Below are positions 27,029 to 35,593 of a stretch of DNA of 35,729 nt, in pieces; position 1 is the stretch's first letter; each line of letters opens with the position of its first letter. This DNA comes from Silicimonas sp. Lineage in GTDB: Bacteria > Pseudomonadota > Alphaproteobacteria > Rhodobacterales > Rhodobacteraceae. The stretch spans positions 1-35,729 of the forward strand of contig JAJDZT010000082.1 in assembly GCA_022824525.1 (NCBI GenBank), written 5' to 3'. A program made the position numbers and the translations under genes. Under the pieces are notes generated by a model, which worked only from the letters and a program-made list of their open reading frames with translations, searched no databases and was not told the DNA's origin.

Positions 27029-27535
27029 ATGATGCGAAGCATTTTTCTGACTTTTTTCCTTGTCGGCGCGGCTCACGCGACTGAGCACGAGGTGGCGGCT
27101 TACGGACATGTGCTCGACACCTGCTATGCGTCTGCCAACGCGGATGGCTCGCACGCAAGTTGCATAGGGACGCTTTCCACGAGTTGCATGGATAATGAGG
27201 AGGGTGGGCATTCCACCTTGGGCATGACGTTCTGCACACTCGCCGAAGCGCAGGTCTGGGACAAATACCTCAACATCGAGTACCAGCAGACAATGGCCGC
27301 ACTGAAACAAATGGACGCCGACACGGCTGTCCAGTTTCCGGAGTTTGCCAACCGCGCCGAAACATTGAGAGACGCACAAAGAGCTTGGATCACGTTTCGT
27401 GACGCGGAGTGCGGTCTTGCCTACGCAATGTGGGGGTCGGGCTCGATGCGAAACATCGCATCCGCCAGTTGTCGCCTCGACATGATTGCAAAACGCACAA
27501 TCGAACTTCGGGAACTCGGGAGTGAGATGCGATGA
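27029..27535 (+). CDS. Secreted LprI-like (DUF1311) protein
   Basis: A 168-residue protein with a signal peptide (MMRSIFLTFFLVGAAHA, cleavage after AHA). The mature part shows the DUF1311/LprI signature: YLNIEYQQTMAALKQ, LRDAQRAWITFRDAECGLAY and SASCRLDMIAKRTIELREL, with six further cysteines including CYAS, SCIGT and SCMDN. Family members are periplasmic or lipoprotein-linked, and one (mycobacterial LprI) inhibits lysozyme. A 157-bp gap separates it from the acyl-CoA synthetase. It overlaps the EcsC gene by 4 bp (ATGA), so these two are probably co-expressed. Confidence 0.85.
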   Translation: MMRSIFLTFFLVGAAHATEHEVAAYGHVLDTCYASANADGSHASCIGTLSTSCMDNEEGGHSTLGMTFCTLAEAQVWDKYLNIEYQQTMAALKQMDADTAVQFPEFANRAETLRDAQRAWITFRDAECGLAYAMWGSGSMRNIASASCRLDMIAKRTIELRELGSEMR

Positions 27536-28320
27536 GTCAGTTGATGGTGCTGCCATATGTCGAAACAGTGCTGCGCGAACAGGATGCGTATCGCGCGGCG
27601 CGCCCGTCACTTCTGCCACGCGCGGTAAGATCCGTGGCCGGGCCCTTTGACAAGCTCGCGCATAAGCTCATCCCGCCCGAGGCCATTGAAGCGGCCATAA
27701 GGGGCGCGGACTGGGCTGCGTCAAACTCGATCCGTTCTTCTTCGATCAAGCACGATTTCACTGACCTGGAGGCCTGTGACGAAGCGGTCCGCGAAGTGCG
27801 CCGTTGGGCGCTAGGCTATGCCGTCACGGGGGGCGGCGCCGCGGGCGCCTTCGGAGCGCTTGGGTTGATGGTCGATGTCCCGGCCACTGTCGCGCTCGCC
27901 CTCCGGACGTCGCGCCTGGTTGGCCTTTCCTACGGATTCGGGGCCGATACCGAAGCGGAACGCACGTACATACTCGACATCCTCCAACTGGCCGGGGCCA
28001 ACAGTCAGGAACAGCGTGACGAGGCAATCCGACGATTGGCGGAAGGACGTGCCGCAATCGGCAAGGAGGATTGGCAAAAGATCGTCCGTCTCGCTGGCCA
28101 GACGACTGGATCCGTCGCCGCCACCCGGCGGGTTGCGACGACACTGGGTGTTAATCTGTCCACCCGCAAGATGGCGCAAATCGCGCCTGTTATCGGAGCG
28201 GCTGTCGGGGCAGGCGTGAATGCCGCTTTTCAGAACGATGTCGCAGATGCTGCGCAGTTCGCGTATCGCGCGCGGTGGTTGGAAGTGAACGAACGCATTC
28301 TGGAAAGCGCGCCCGCCTAA
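27532..28320 (+). CDS. EcsC family protein
   Basis: A 262-residue protein matching the EcsC family. Residues about 95-140 contain glycine/alanine-rich hydrophobic segments (GYAVTGGGAAGAFGALGLMVDVPATVALALRTSRLVGLSYGFG), followed by ERTYILDILQLAGA and another Gly/Ala-rich stretch (IAPVIGAAVGAGVNAAFQND) near the C-terminus. In Bacillus, EcsC is encoded with the EcsAB ABC transporter, but its biochemical role is unknown. Here no transporter adjoins; the partner is the secreted LprI-like protein. It may associate with membranes. The start is the ATG overlapping the previous stop. Confidence 0.85.
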   Translation: MSQLMVLPYVETVLREQDAYRAARPSLLPRAVRSVAGPFDKLAHKLIPPEAIEAAIRGADWAASNSIRSSSIKHDFTDLEACDEAVREVRRWALGYAVTGGGAAGAFGALGLMVDVPATVALALRTSRLVGLSYGFGADTEAERTYILDILQLAGANSQEQRDEAIRRLAEGRAAIGKEDWQKIVRLAGQTTGSVAATRRVATTLGVNLSTRKMAQIAPVIGAAVGAGVNAAFQNDVADAAQFAYRARWLEVNERILESAPA

Positions 28321-28346
28321 TTTCGCCTCTGCCTGCTAATACCGAC

Positions 28347-28395
28347 TTCGACAGGACCGAGAATTCGCGACCGTAATGTCGCGATCTGTGTCGAA
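28347..28395. promoter_or_regulatory. Nested inverted repeats upstream of nuoA
   Basis: The outer arms TTCGACA (28347-28353) / TGTCGAA (28389-28395) and inner arms TCGCGAC (28365-28371) / GTCGCGA (28378-28384) are both perfect 7-bp inverted repeats sharing nearly the same centre. No T-run follows, so this is not a simple terminator. It lies about 60 bp before the nuoA start and 26 bp after the EcsC stop. It could be an operator bound by a dimer or tetramer, or a structured leader. Confidence 0.45.
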
Positions 28396-28456
28396 CCGTT
28401 GACGGCGCAGGGCCGCCGCGCTACCACCGCGCGGAGTGTCATGGAGTGCCCGCACT

Positions 28457-28822
28457 ATGGACGAGCTTCTCAGAGAATATCTGCCGATCCTGATTTTCCT
28501 CGGAATCGCTGTTGGGCTTGGCCTGGTTCTGATCCTTGCCGCCGTGATCGTGGCGCCAAAGGACGCAGACCCGGAGAAGCTTTCGGCCTATGAATGCGGG
28601 TTCAACGCCTTCGATGATGCCCGCATGAAGTTTGATGTGCGCTTTTATCTGGTGTCGATCCTGTTCATCATTTTCGACCTTGAAATCGCCTTCCTGTTCC
28701 CGTGGGCAGTTGCCTTCGGAGACCTGAGTGACGTCGCCTTCTGGTCGATGATGGTCTTCCTTGTCGTTCTGACGGCGGGATTTGCCTACGAATGGAAGAA
28801 AGGCGCGATGGATTGGGAGTGA
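28457..28822 (+). CDS. nuoA: NADH-quinone oxidoreductase subunit A
   Basis: A membrane subunit of respiratory complex I. From ATG 28457 the product has 121 residues ([22 protein letters not shown]), with three transmembrane helices. The conserved loop [44 protein letters not shown] holds the Cys that reports the active/deactive transition in mitochondrial ND3. A GTG at 28436 would add seven residues; the ATG fits known alphaproteobacterial NuoA starts better. Unlike most nuo operons, a strong terminator follows at 28847-28868 and an unrelated gene separates it from nuoB. Confidence 0.96.
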   Translation: MDELLREYLPILIFLGIAVGLGLVLILAAVIVAPKDADPEKLSAYECGFNAFDDARMKFDVRFYLVSILFIIFDLEIAFLFPWAVAFGDLSDVAFWSMMVFLVVLTAGFAYEWKKGAMDWE

Positions 28823-28846
28823 TCCTGGCCCGATAGCCGCTGGATG

Positions 28847-28868
28847 AGCCGCCTTCGGGCGGCTTTTT
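28847..28868 (+). terminator. Intrinsic terminator after nuoA
   Basis: AGCCGCC (28847-28853) pairs perfectly with GGCGGCT (28858-28864) around a stable TTCG tetraloop, followed by five T's including the last stem base. This is a textbook rho-independent terminator lying 24 bp past the nuoA stop, inside what would normally be one nuo transcript. Confidence 0.9.
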
Positions 28869-28921
28869 CTTTGCGTTGCACGCCGCAATTCCGCCTATGT
28901 CGCCCGTTAGGCTCACGGGTG

Positions 28922-29866
28922 ATGCTATTGAATTTGATATCTTATCGCCTGTTCCGCCTGCGGCGACTGATCGTGTTGACCATGCTGCCGACGGTTCTTG
29001 CGTTTTCCATGGTCTTCGCGCAGGTCGCGCAGCCGGAACTGCTTGGACTTGGGCTGGTGGCTTGTTTTCCGTTGATCCACGTGCTGGTCTATCCCGGCCA
29101 GTGGATGGAGACGATTGCTGTTTCGGTGGCGTCTGTTGCGATGATCTTCGCGGTTCCGCATCTGGATTTCACCCTGCCGCCTGTGATGCGCGCGCTCTGG
29201 TTCGCGTTGTTCCTGACACTGATGATGGTGCTGTTTTGCGCGGTCATCTGGGTCATCTGCGTGACCATGATGAAGGGACCGACACGCCGGGTCACCTTGC
29301 GATCGACGGCGACGTCGAAGCTTGCCCCGGAGGTTCTGAAGGAAGCCATCACGCTGCATCCCGGTCGCGATGACGACTATGTGACCTGTTATCCACCCGA
29401 CGCGGACGGGTTGTTTCGGGCGATCCTTCATCTCCAGAATATTGTCGCGGCACCGGATCAGAGGGAATTGGAAGCGTTGCCGGACAGTGTTCACACCATC
29501 ACGGATGCGGGTGAGGTGGAAACGGATGCTTTCCTGACCTGGAAGATCGAAAAAAGTACGGAAACCGAGCACCACGTCGTGTTTCACACGGGAGAGGATC
29601 GGGTGCCGGGCGTGACGATTCATCGTTTCGAAGCCTTTGCAGAAGGGACGCGTGTCACGGTGATGGAGAATTCTCAGCCAATGCCGGTGCTGGTGACCCT
29701 GGGCATGTGGCTGGAAGACTATGCGACCGATTATCTGGTCTGCGAGATCGAGCGCGCGGAGCGAGCGCCTCCTATATCCAATCGCAACAGGACCTTGCGG
29801 CAGTTTGTCGTCGATCTGGCATGGCTGATGAAGCCTTTTATCGATACCGATCAGCCGCAGTCCTGA
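28922..29866 (+). CDS. Unknown membrane protein inserted between nuoA and nuoB
   Basis: A 314-residue product from ATG 28922 (MLLNLISYRLFRLRRLIVLTML); an earlier ATG at 28844 lies inside the terminator stem region and is rejected. Residues about 14-125 contain four to five hydrophobic helices. The C-terminal half (about 150-300) is soluble, with FLTWKIEKSTETEHHVVFHTGEDRVPGVTIHRFEAFAEGTRVTVME, a beta-rich pattern that might be an SRPBCC-like lipid- or ligand-binding fold; that is a guess. No signal for a redox cofactor is seen. The codon pattern resembles its neighbours, so recent foreign origin is not suggested. Its position between complex I genes hints at an accessory or assembly role but proves nothing. 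Confidence 0.8.
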   Translation: MLLNLISYRLFRLRRLIVLTMLPTVLAFSMVFAQVAQPELLGLGLVACFPLIHVLVYPGQWMETIAVSVASVAMIFAVPHLDFTLPPVMRALWFALFLTLMMVLFCAVIWVICVTMMKGPTRRVTLRSTATSKLAPEVLKEAITLHPGRDDDYVTCYPPDADGLFRAILHLQNIVAAPDQRELEALPDSVHTITDAGEVETDAFLTWKIEKSTETEHHVVFHTGEDRVPGVTIHRFEAFAEGTRVTVMENSQPMPVLVTLGMWLEDYATDYLVCEIERAERAPPISNRNRTLRQFVVDLAWLMKPFIDTDQPQS

Positions 29867-29939
29867 ACCGGACGGCGAGCCCGACCTGTCAAGGCAATTA
29901 AGAATGACCTTTGATGGGTCAGATGTGCCTTTTGCCGCG

Positions 29940-29968
29940 TTGACCCCACCGGCGGGGAGGGTTAGGTC
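29940..29968 (+). promoter_or_regulatory. Possible promoter ahead of nuoB
   Basis: TTGACC (29940-29945), a 17-bp spacer and TAGGTC (29963-29968). The -35 is good (five of six) but the -10 is poor. A separate promoter would make sense because a terminator and an unrelated gene separate nuoB from nuoA. The nuoB ribosome binding site GGAGG lies at about 29987-29993. Confidence 0.25.
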
Positions 29969-30002
29969 ATCTCCAAGCGAACACGCAGGAGGCTAAGACC
30001 CA

Positions 30003-30536
30003 ATGGGCGTTGCCACAAATGCCACTACTGCGGGCGCTGACCCTGAGGTCGCGACCCGTGCGTTGAATGCGGAATTGCAGGACAAGGGTTTCCTTGTCAC
30101 ATCCACCGACGACATCATCAACTGGGCCCGAACCGGCTCGTTGCACTGGATGACCTTCGGGCTGGCCTGCTGCGCTGTGGAGATGATGCACACCGCCATG
30201 CCTCGCTATGATCTCGAACGGTTCGGGACAGCGCCGCGCGCGTCCCCGCGACAGTCGGACCTAATGATTGTGGCAGGAACGCTCACCAACAAGATGGCCC
30301 CGGCGCTGCGCAAGGTTTATGACCAGATGCCGGAGCCGCGATACGTCATTTCGATGGGATCCTGTGCGAACGGCGGTGGCTATTACCACTACAGCTACTC
30401 GGTGGTGCGCGGTTGCGACCGTATCGTGCCCGTGGATGTCTATGTCCCGGGCTGCCCGCCGACCGCCGAGGCGCTCCTCTACGGCATTCTCCAGTTGCAG
30501 CGGAAGATCCGCCGCACCGGCACCATCACGCGCTGA
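30003..30536 (+). CDS. nuoB: NADH-quinone oxidoreductase subunit B
   Basis: The subunit that carries the terminal [4Fe-4S] cluster N2 next to the quinone site. The 177 residues show the N2 ligands: the tandem C56-C57 ([10 protein letters not shown]), C121 ([19 protein letters not shown]) and C151 ([15 protein letters not shown]). RYDLERFG and [29 protein letters not shown] are further family landmarks. The first 25 residues are a variable extension, normal for alphaproteobacteria. nuoC follows 9 bp later. Confidence 0.98.
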   Translation: MGVATNATTAGADPEVATRALNAELQDKGFLVTSTDDIINWARTGSLHWMTFGLACCAVEMMHTAMPRYDLERFGTAPRASPRQSDLMIVAGTLTNKMAPALRKVYDQMPEPRYVISMGSCANGGGYYHYSYSVVRGCDRIVPVDVYVPGCPPTAEALLYGILQLQRKIRRTGTITR

Positions 30537-30545
30537 GGAGGCGTC

Positions 30546-31160
30546 ATGTCCGAAGCCCTTAAAGAACTCGCGACCCATATCGAAGCGAAGCGCCCCGATT
30601 GTGTGGCCTCCTGGGACGTGGCGCATGATGAATTGACGATGACGGTTTCCCGGGCATCAATTGCCGGTTTCGTCGAATTTCTGAAGACTGACAGCACCTG
30701 CAAGTTCTCGACGCTGGTGGATATCACGGCTGTCGACAATCCGGAGCGCGATGCGCGCTTTGACGTCGTCTACCACTTCCTGTCGATGTACCAGAACCAG
30801 CGCATTCGTCTGAAAATGGCCGTTCGTGAAGACGACATTGTTCCATCCATCGTCGGTGTTCATCCGTCGGCCAACTGGTTCGAGCGTGAAGTGTTCGACA
30901 TGTTCGGGATTATCTTTTCGGGCCATCCCGATCTGCGTCGCATTCTGACCGACTATGGGTTCCGGGGGTATCCGCTGCGTAAGGATTTCCCGACAACAGG
31001 CTACACCGAAGTCCGCTATGACGAAGAACAGAAGCGCGTGGTTTATGAGCCCGTCAGCCTTGTACAAGAGTATCGGCAGTTCGACTTCATGAGCCCATGG
31101 GAAGGCGCGGAATACGTGCTCCCCGGCGACGACAAGGCCGAGGCGGAGGCGAAAGGCTGA
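30546..31160 (+). CDS. nuoC: NADH-quinone oxidoreductase subunit C
   Basis: A 204-residue peripheral-arm subunit (30-kDa subunit homologue) with no cofactor. Landmarks are [74 protein letters not shown] and the C-terminal [10 protein letters not shown]. It is separate from NuoD, not fused as in enterobacteria. The ribosome binding site GAGGAG precedes the ATG. The last base of its stop is the first base of the next ATG. Confidence 0.98.
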   Translation: MSEALKELATHIEAKRPDCVASWDVAHDELTMTVSRASIAGFVEFLKTDSTCKFSTLVDITAVDNPERDARFDVVYHFLSMYQNQRIRLKMAVREDDIVPSIVGVHPSANWFEREVFDMFGIIFSGHPDLRRILTDYGFRGYPLRKDFPTTGYTEVRYDEEQKRVVYEPVSLVQEYRQFDFMSPWEGAEYVLPGDDKAEAEAKG

Positions 31161-31342
31161 TGAGCGGCTTCTTCAGCTACTGGCTGGTGGCCTCGCTTGC
31201 GCTGGGCATTCCCCTTTGGCGGCTGCTGCCACGCTATGGCATGTCGAAGTACTTCGCGATCATGTGCATCGTACCTGCGGTCGGAATCATCATGCTTTGG
31301 CTGATCGCCTTCAAGGATGATCTCGAGGGGACCGGCTCGTGA
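31160..31342 (+). CDS. Small double-hydrophobic membrane protein in the nuo cluster
   Basis: A 60-residue product ([20 protein letters not shown]...) starting at the ATG that shares its A with the nuoC stop. Two hydrophobic segments (about 4-20 and 30-50) are joined by a short basic loop, and the tail KDDLEGTGS is acidic. It could sit in the inner membrane as a two-helix protein. The overlaps at both ends (TGATG with nuoC, GTGA with the sulfotransferase) argue that it is truly translated. It is not one of the 14 core complex I subunits, and no family is recognised. Confidence 0.7.
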   Translation: MSGFFSYWLVASLALGIPLWRLLPRYGMSKYFAIMCIVPAVGIIMLWLIAFKDDLEGTGS

Positions 31343-32205
31343 GCGTCGTGTTCTTCTGCGTGGGCGCCGCGAAAGCAGGCACAAGCTGGCTACACGCTCA
31401 GCTTGCCGCGCATCCGGAATGCCACTTCCGGGCAATCAAGGAACTGCACTATTTCAACGCCATTGATGGCGGGTTCCTCAGGGAAGAGTTCCGCAAGCAC
31501 AAGCGCTGGCAGAAGGACCTGCTTGAAAGACTGGCCTCGTCCGGACAGGCTCCCACGACAGCACAAGCGATGAAACTTGCCGATCGCGGGGCTTGGCTTG
31601 ATGTGCTTGAGGCGCGGGAAGAGGACACGGAGGCCTACCTGTCCTACCTGAGCAACGGTTCTGAAGACGCAAAGGTGGTCGGTGAGATGACGCCGGCCTA
31701 TTCTCTCCTGTCCGTCGATCGTCTGAGAGGCCTGTCTGACCTCGCGCCGGACGTGCGGTTTCTATATCTTCTGCGCGATCCCGTGGAGCGGCTTTGGAGC
31801 CATGTTCGCATGATCGCAGGGCGGCGCGATCCCTCGGGACAGGTTGAGCCGGAAAGCTGCGCCGCAATTCTCAACCGCACCATTGGTGGAGAGGAAACGG
31901 AGATTGCGCGCCGGTCCGACTACGCGGGTGCAATAGAACGTCTTGTTGCGGCAGTGTCGCCCAAACGGCTGCTGATCGAAGTGTTCGAAGAGGTTGTGTC
32001 GGGCGATGGTTTGGCCCGCATTTGCGACTTCCTTGGAATAGGGCGCGTTGCGCCGGACAAGACCCCGATTTACGCGGGTCAGGCGCTGGAGATGAGCCCG
32101 GCGCAACGAAAACTGGCAATGAATTGGCTTGCCCCTCAATATCGGGCGGCGGAAGCAGCTCTCGGGCGTCGTCCCGAAGCTTGGGCTGCAGGAGGCTTTG
32201 CATGA
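31339..32205 (+). CDS. PAPS-dependent sulfotransferase inside the nuo cluster
   Basis: A 288-residue cytoplasmic sulfotransferase-fold protein. The 5'-phosphosulfate loop is [23 protein letters not shown] at the N-terminus, and the 3'-phosphate-binding segment is [19 protein letters not shown] (Arg and Ser expected to hold PAPS). IKELHYFN resembles the K-E-x-x-F/Y-F motif of heparan- and Stf-type enzymes. The C-terminus has LLIEVFEEV and FLGI. The start is GTG overlapping the preceding stop. It lies between nuoC and nuoD with overlaps on both sides, so it is co-translated with complex I genes. The acceptor (lipid, polysaccharide or protein) is unknown. Confidence 0.88.
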   Translation: MSVVFFCVGAAKAGTSWLHAQLAAHPECHFRAIKELHYFNAIDGGFLREEFRKHKRWQKDLLERLASSGQAPTTAQAMKLADRGAWLDVLEAREEDTEAYLSYLSNGSEDAKVVGEMTPAYSLLSVDRLRGLSDLAPDVRFLYLLRDPVERLWSHVRMIAGRRDPSGQVEPESCAAILNRTIGGEETEIARRSDYAGAIERLVAAVSPKRLLIEVFEEVVSGDGLARICDFLGIGRVAPDKTPIYAGQALEMSPAQRKLAMNWLAPQYRAAEAALGRRPEAWAAGGFA

Positions 32206-33419
32206 TGGACGGAAATTTCGAAGACGCCCTGACGGGTGAACAGAAGATCCGGAACTTCAACATCAACTTCGGGCCGCAACACCCGGCGGCGCACGGTGTG
32301 CTGCGTCTGGTGCTGGAGCTGGACGGCGAGATCGTGGAACGTTGCGATCCGCATATCGGGCTGCTTCACCGCGGCACCGAAAAGCTGATGGAAAGCCGGA
32401 CGTATCTGCAGAATCTGCCCTATTTCGACCGGTTGGATTACGTGGCCCCGATGAACCAGGAACATGCCTGGTGCCTCGCGATCGAGAAGTTGACCGGTGT
32501 GGAAGTGCCGCGCCGCGCATCTCTGATCCGGGTGCTCTACTGTGAAATTGGCCGGATCCTGAACCACATTCTGAACGTGACCACTCAGGCTATGGATGTT
32601 GGCGCGCTCACGCCGCCGCTCTGGGGCTTCGAGGAACGTGAGAAGCTCATGGTCTTCTATGAGCGGGCCTGTGGCGCGCGCCTTCACGCCGCCTATTTCC
32701 GCCCGGGCGGTGTGCATCAGGACCTGCCTCCCGATCTCATCGACGATATCGAGACATGGGCGAACGAGTTTCCCGCCGTTCTGGACGATATCGACGGGCT
32801 GCTGACCGAGAACCGCATCTTCAAGCAGCGGAACGTGGATATCTGCATCGTGTCCGAGGAAGAGGCGCTCGATTGGGGCTTCTCTGGCGTGATGGTTCGC
32901 GGCTCCGGCATGGCGTGGGATTTGCGCCGGGCGCAGCCGTACGAATGCTACGACGAGTTCGACTTCCAGATTCCCATCGGCAAGAATGGCGATTGCTATG
33001 ACCGCTACCTCTGCCGGATGCAGGAGATGCGGGAATCGCTGAAGATCATCCATCAGGCGATCGAGAAACTGCGCGCCCCCGAAGGGCAGGGCGATGTGCT
33101 GGCCCGCGGCAAGATCACCCCGCCATCACGCTCGGACATGAAGACCTCGATGGAAGCGCTGATCCACCACTTTAAGCTTTACACTGAAGGGTTCCATGTG
33201 CCCGAAGGCGAAGTATATGCCGCCGTCGAAGCGCCTAAGGGCGAGTTCGGGGTGTACCTTGTGGCGGACGGGACGAACAAACCTTACCGCGCCAAGCTTC
33301 GCGCGCCGGGCTATCCCCATCTGCAGGCGATGGACCATGTCGCGAAGGGGCACCAGCTGGCGGATGTCTCCGCGATTATCGGGACGATGGATATCGTGTT
33401 TGGCGAGGTGGATCGGTGA
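32202..33419 (+). CDS. nuoD: NADH-quinone oxidoreductase subunit D
   Basis: The 49-kDa subunit homologue that forms the quinone-binding cavity with NuoB. From ATG 32202 the product has 405 residues; an ATG at 32205 is equally possible, with GGAGG at 32191-32195. Landmarks are [42 protein letters not shown] (including the quinone-site His), [29 protein letters not shown] and the C-terminal [16 protein letters not shown] with [12 protein letters not shown]. It overlaps the sulfotransferase stop (ATGA) and the next gene's start (GTGA). A longer reading frame reaching back to 32022 lies within the sulfotransferase and is not used. Confidence 0.98.
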   Translation: MMDGNFEDALTGEQKIRNFNINFGPQHPAAHGVLRLVLELDGEIVERCDPHIGLLHRGTEKLMESRTYLQNLPYFDRLDYVAPMNQEHAWCLAIEKLTGVEVPRRASLIRVLYCEIGRILNHILNVTTQAMDVGALTPPLWGFEEREKLMVFYERACGARLHAAYFRPGGVHQDLPPDLIDDIETWANEFPAVLDDIDGLLTENRIFKQRNVDICIVSEEEALDWGFSGVMVRGSGMAWDLRRAQPYECYDEFDFQIPIGKNGDCYDRYLCRMQEMRESLKIIHQAIEKLRAPEGQGDVLARGKITPPSRSDMKTSMEALIHHFKLYTEGFHVPEGEVYAAVEAPKGEFGVYLVADGTNKPYRAKLRAPGYPHLQAMDHVAKGHQLADVSAIIGTMDIVFGEVDR

Positions 33420-33961
33420 GCGGCAGTTTACCGGAATGGATTATGGCTTCTGCCTCTATCGGTACGGCGGTTTTCGTGGGCATTCAGTCATGGGCGCTGA
33501 GTTCGTCTTTGGAAACCCCGTATCGTAGCACCCTTCAGAACGAAGCGATCGAGGTTTGCGCTGGCTTGCGTGCAAACTTGCAGGATTGGACAAGATTGGG
33601 TCGACTAAAACTCTTCGCTTGGGAGGAGCAAAACAGCGAGTTCTATGACGAAGAAGACATGCGGCAACTGAGAAAAGAGCTTTTCGCGGTTGAAAGTGAG
33701 CGCAACGAACTTCTGGCGAGAGCGCGCTACATTTTGCCTGATGTTGATGAGGTAGATGAGCTCACAAGGCTCGTGGACTCAGTCAACACCCACATGAGCT
33801 TCGAAACTCTGTTTTCCCAAGAAGAATCGCGGCAATTGGTCCAACAAGGTGTGTTGGCCGATGATGAGACCGTGGCCGGTACCGAGTCTATGATGAACGA
33901 AATATTTGAAAGCATAGACCAGAAATGTCTCAACTTGGCGCGCTCAGCGCAAGTAAGGTAA
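33416..33961 (+). CDS. Unknown protein between nuoD and nuoE
   Basis: A 181-residue product from GTG 33416 overlapping the nuoD stop. Residues about 8-28 ([19 protein letters not shown]) form one membrane helix. The remainder is a charged, mostly helical domain ([41 protein letters not shown]) with coiled-coil character. The local DNA is AT-richer than the flanking nuo genes, with more AAA, GAA and TTT codons, which could mean later acquisition. The intergenic space to nuoE is only 6 bp. No family is recognised; it resembles general membrane-anchored cytoplasmic helical proteins. Confidence 0.7.
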   Translation: MSGSLPEWIMASASIGTAVFVGIQSWALSSSLETPYRSTLQNEAIEVCAGLRANLQDWTRLGRLKLFAWEEQNSEFYDEEDMRQLRKELFAVESERNELLARARYILPDVDEVDELTRLVDSVNTHMSFETLFSQEESRQLVQQGVLADDETVAGTESMMNEIFESIDQKCLNLARSAQVR

Positions 33962-33967
33962 AACGAA

Positions 33968-35116
33968 ATGCTCCGACGCCTACACCCCGAACAACCCGAA
34001 ACCTTCGCCTTCACGCCAGCCAATCAGGCCTGGGCAGAGGCGCAGATTACCAAGTACCCGGAAGGGCGGCAGGCGAGCGCCGTGATCCCGCTGCTCTGGC
34101 GCGCGCAGGAGCAGGAAGGCTGGGTCACGCGGCCCATCATCGAACATGTCGCGGCGATGCTGGATATGGCCTATATCCGGGTGCTGGAGGTTGCGAGCTT
34201 CTATTTCATGTTCCAACTGCAACCCACGGGTTCCATTGCGAATATCCAGGTCTGCGGCACAACGTCCTGCATGGTCTGCGGGGCGGAGGACCTGATTGCG
34301 GTCTGCAAGGAAAAGATCGCTGCGAAGCCACACACGCTCAGCGCGGATGGCAAATTCACCTGGGAAGAGGTGGAGTGCCTCGGCGCTTGCGCCAACGCCC
34401 CCATGGCCCAGATCGGCAAGGACTATTACGAGGACCTGACCGCAGAGCGGTTTGCCGAGATGATCGACGAACTGGCCGACGGCAAAGTCCCGGTTCCCGG
34501 CCCACAGAACGGACGCTATGCGGCAGAGCCGAAATCCGGTCTGACAAGCCTCAAGGACTACGAAGCCGGGAAGCCGCAATACAACGCAAGCGCGCAGCTG
34601 GCGGTTGATATTGGCGATACGGTCAAGCGGATCGACGGCACCGAGGTTCCGCTCACGACGCCGTGGCTGACCGATGCACCCGCAACTCCCGCGCCCGCAC
34701 CGGCCCCGAACTCCAGGCGGGGATGCGCACGCGCGGCAAACCAGCCCGCAACTCCCGCGCCCGCACCGGCCCCGAAGCCGGAGCCAGTGGCGGAGGCGCC
34801 GGCTCCAAAGCCCGAACCGGTGGCCAAAGCAGCCGAACCGGCGCCTGCACCCTCAGAACCGGTCGCGCAAGCCAAACCGCAGGGTCTTACGGAGGCACGC
34901 GGTGGCCAGCCTGACGACCTGAAGCGCATCAAGGGCGTCGGACCCAAGCTCGAAAAACTGCTCCACACGCTCGGTTTCTTCCATTTCGACCAGGTTGCGG
35001 CCTGGACGGCGGAAGAGATTGCGTGGGTCGATGACAATCTTGAAGGTTTCAAGGGGCGGGTCACGCGAGATGAGTGGGTGGCACAGGCCAAGGAATTGGC
35101 GTCTGAGGCAGGCTGA
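33968..35116 (+). CDS. nuoE: NADH-quinone oxidoreductase subunit E with long linker and C-terminal helix-hairpin-helix domain
   Basis: The 24-kDa subunit homologue carrying the [2Fe-2S] cluster N1a on a thioredoxin-like fold. Ligands are C96, C101 (CGTTSC), C137 and C141 (CLGAC). The standard subunit is about 160-240 residues; this one has 382. After about residue 220 comes a Pro/Ala-rich linker containing a 66-bp in-frame near-duplication (32-bp identical blocks at 34679-34710 and 34745-34776), and then a tail ([51 protein letters not shown]) nearly identical in pattern to the L21 tail. The linker piece [12 protein letters not shown] between the repeats is out of character with its surroundings. 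nuoF would be expected further downstream. Confidence 0.95.
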   Translation: MLRRLHPEQPETFAFTPANQAWAEAQITKYPEGRQASAVIPLLWRAQEQEGWVTRPIIEHVAAMLDMAYIRVLEVASFYFMFQLQPTGSIANIQVCGTTSCMVCGAEDLIAVCKEKIAAKPHTLSADGKFTWEEVECLGACANAPMAQIGKDYYEDLTAERFAEMIDELADGKVPVPGPQNGRYAAEPKSGLTSLKDYEAGKPQYNASAQLAVDIGDTVKRIDGTEVPLTTPWLTDAPATPAPAPAPNSRRGCARAANQPATPAPAPAPKPEPVAEAPAPKPEPVAKAAEPAPAPSEPVAQAKPQGLTEARGGQPDDLKRIKGVGPKLEKLLHTLGFFHFDQVAAWTAEEIAWVDDNLEGFKGRVTRDEWVAQAKELASEAG

Positions 35117-35267
35117 GACCTCACTCGAATCTTGGATGAAACCGGTCTCCGTGCCGTAAACAGGTTGCCTAAAGCCCGTTTTCTGCGACCGAACCTGCGA
35201 TTGTTCCCCTTGATTGACGGCTTCCCGTGTGCATTGTCGTTGACAAGCACTTGGGAGGCCTCGCGTT

Positions 35268-35593
35268 ATGTCGCAAAAACACTCTTTGAATTCAGTGGCC
35301 CTCGCGGCTGTTTTCGCACTCGCAATCTTTGTCGTTGCCTTTGCATTGTTCATGTTTGTCGGGGATTACAGGGTGCTGGCGTCAATGTTCATGGCATTTG
35401 TCGTGGCACTCCTCGCTGGAATTGTACTCTTCATTGGTTTCGGCACACCGGCCGGGCAGGCGGCGCCCGCGCAACCCCGCACCATGCATGACGTCGCTCC
35501 AAAGTCTGAGCCCGCTCCTGCCGCGCCTGTTGCGGCGGAGCCAGAAGCTGCCCCCGAGCCGGAACCGGCCCCCGAGCCTGAGCCGGAACCTGA
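35268..35593 (+). pseudogene. Membrane protein gene after nuoE, interrupted by an insertion sequence
   Basis: ATG 35268 with GGGAGG at 35253-35258. The product starts MSQKHSLNSVALAAVFALAI, with two membrane helices (about 8-32 and 38-60), then a Pro/Ala/Glu-rich linker (EPAPAAPVAAEPEAAPEPEPAP). From 35594 the DNA is the end of an IS5-like element, so the natural C-terminus is lost. The frame stays open to the window edge only by reading through IS sequence. By analogy with nuoE the intact gene may end in the same helix-hairpin-helix tail, which would lie beyond the insertion; this is inference. The gene is part of the extended nuo cluster. Confidence 0.75.
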
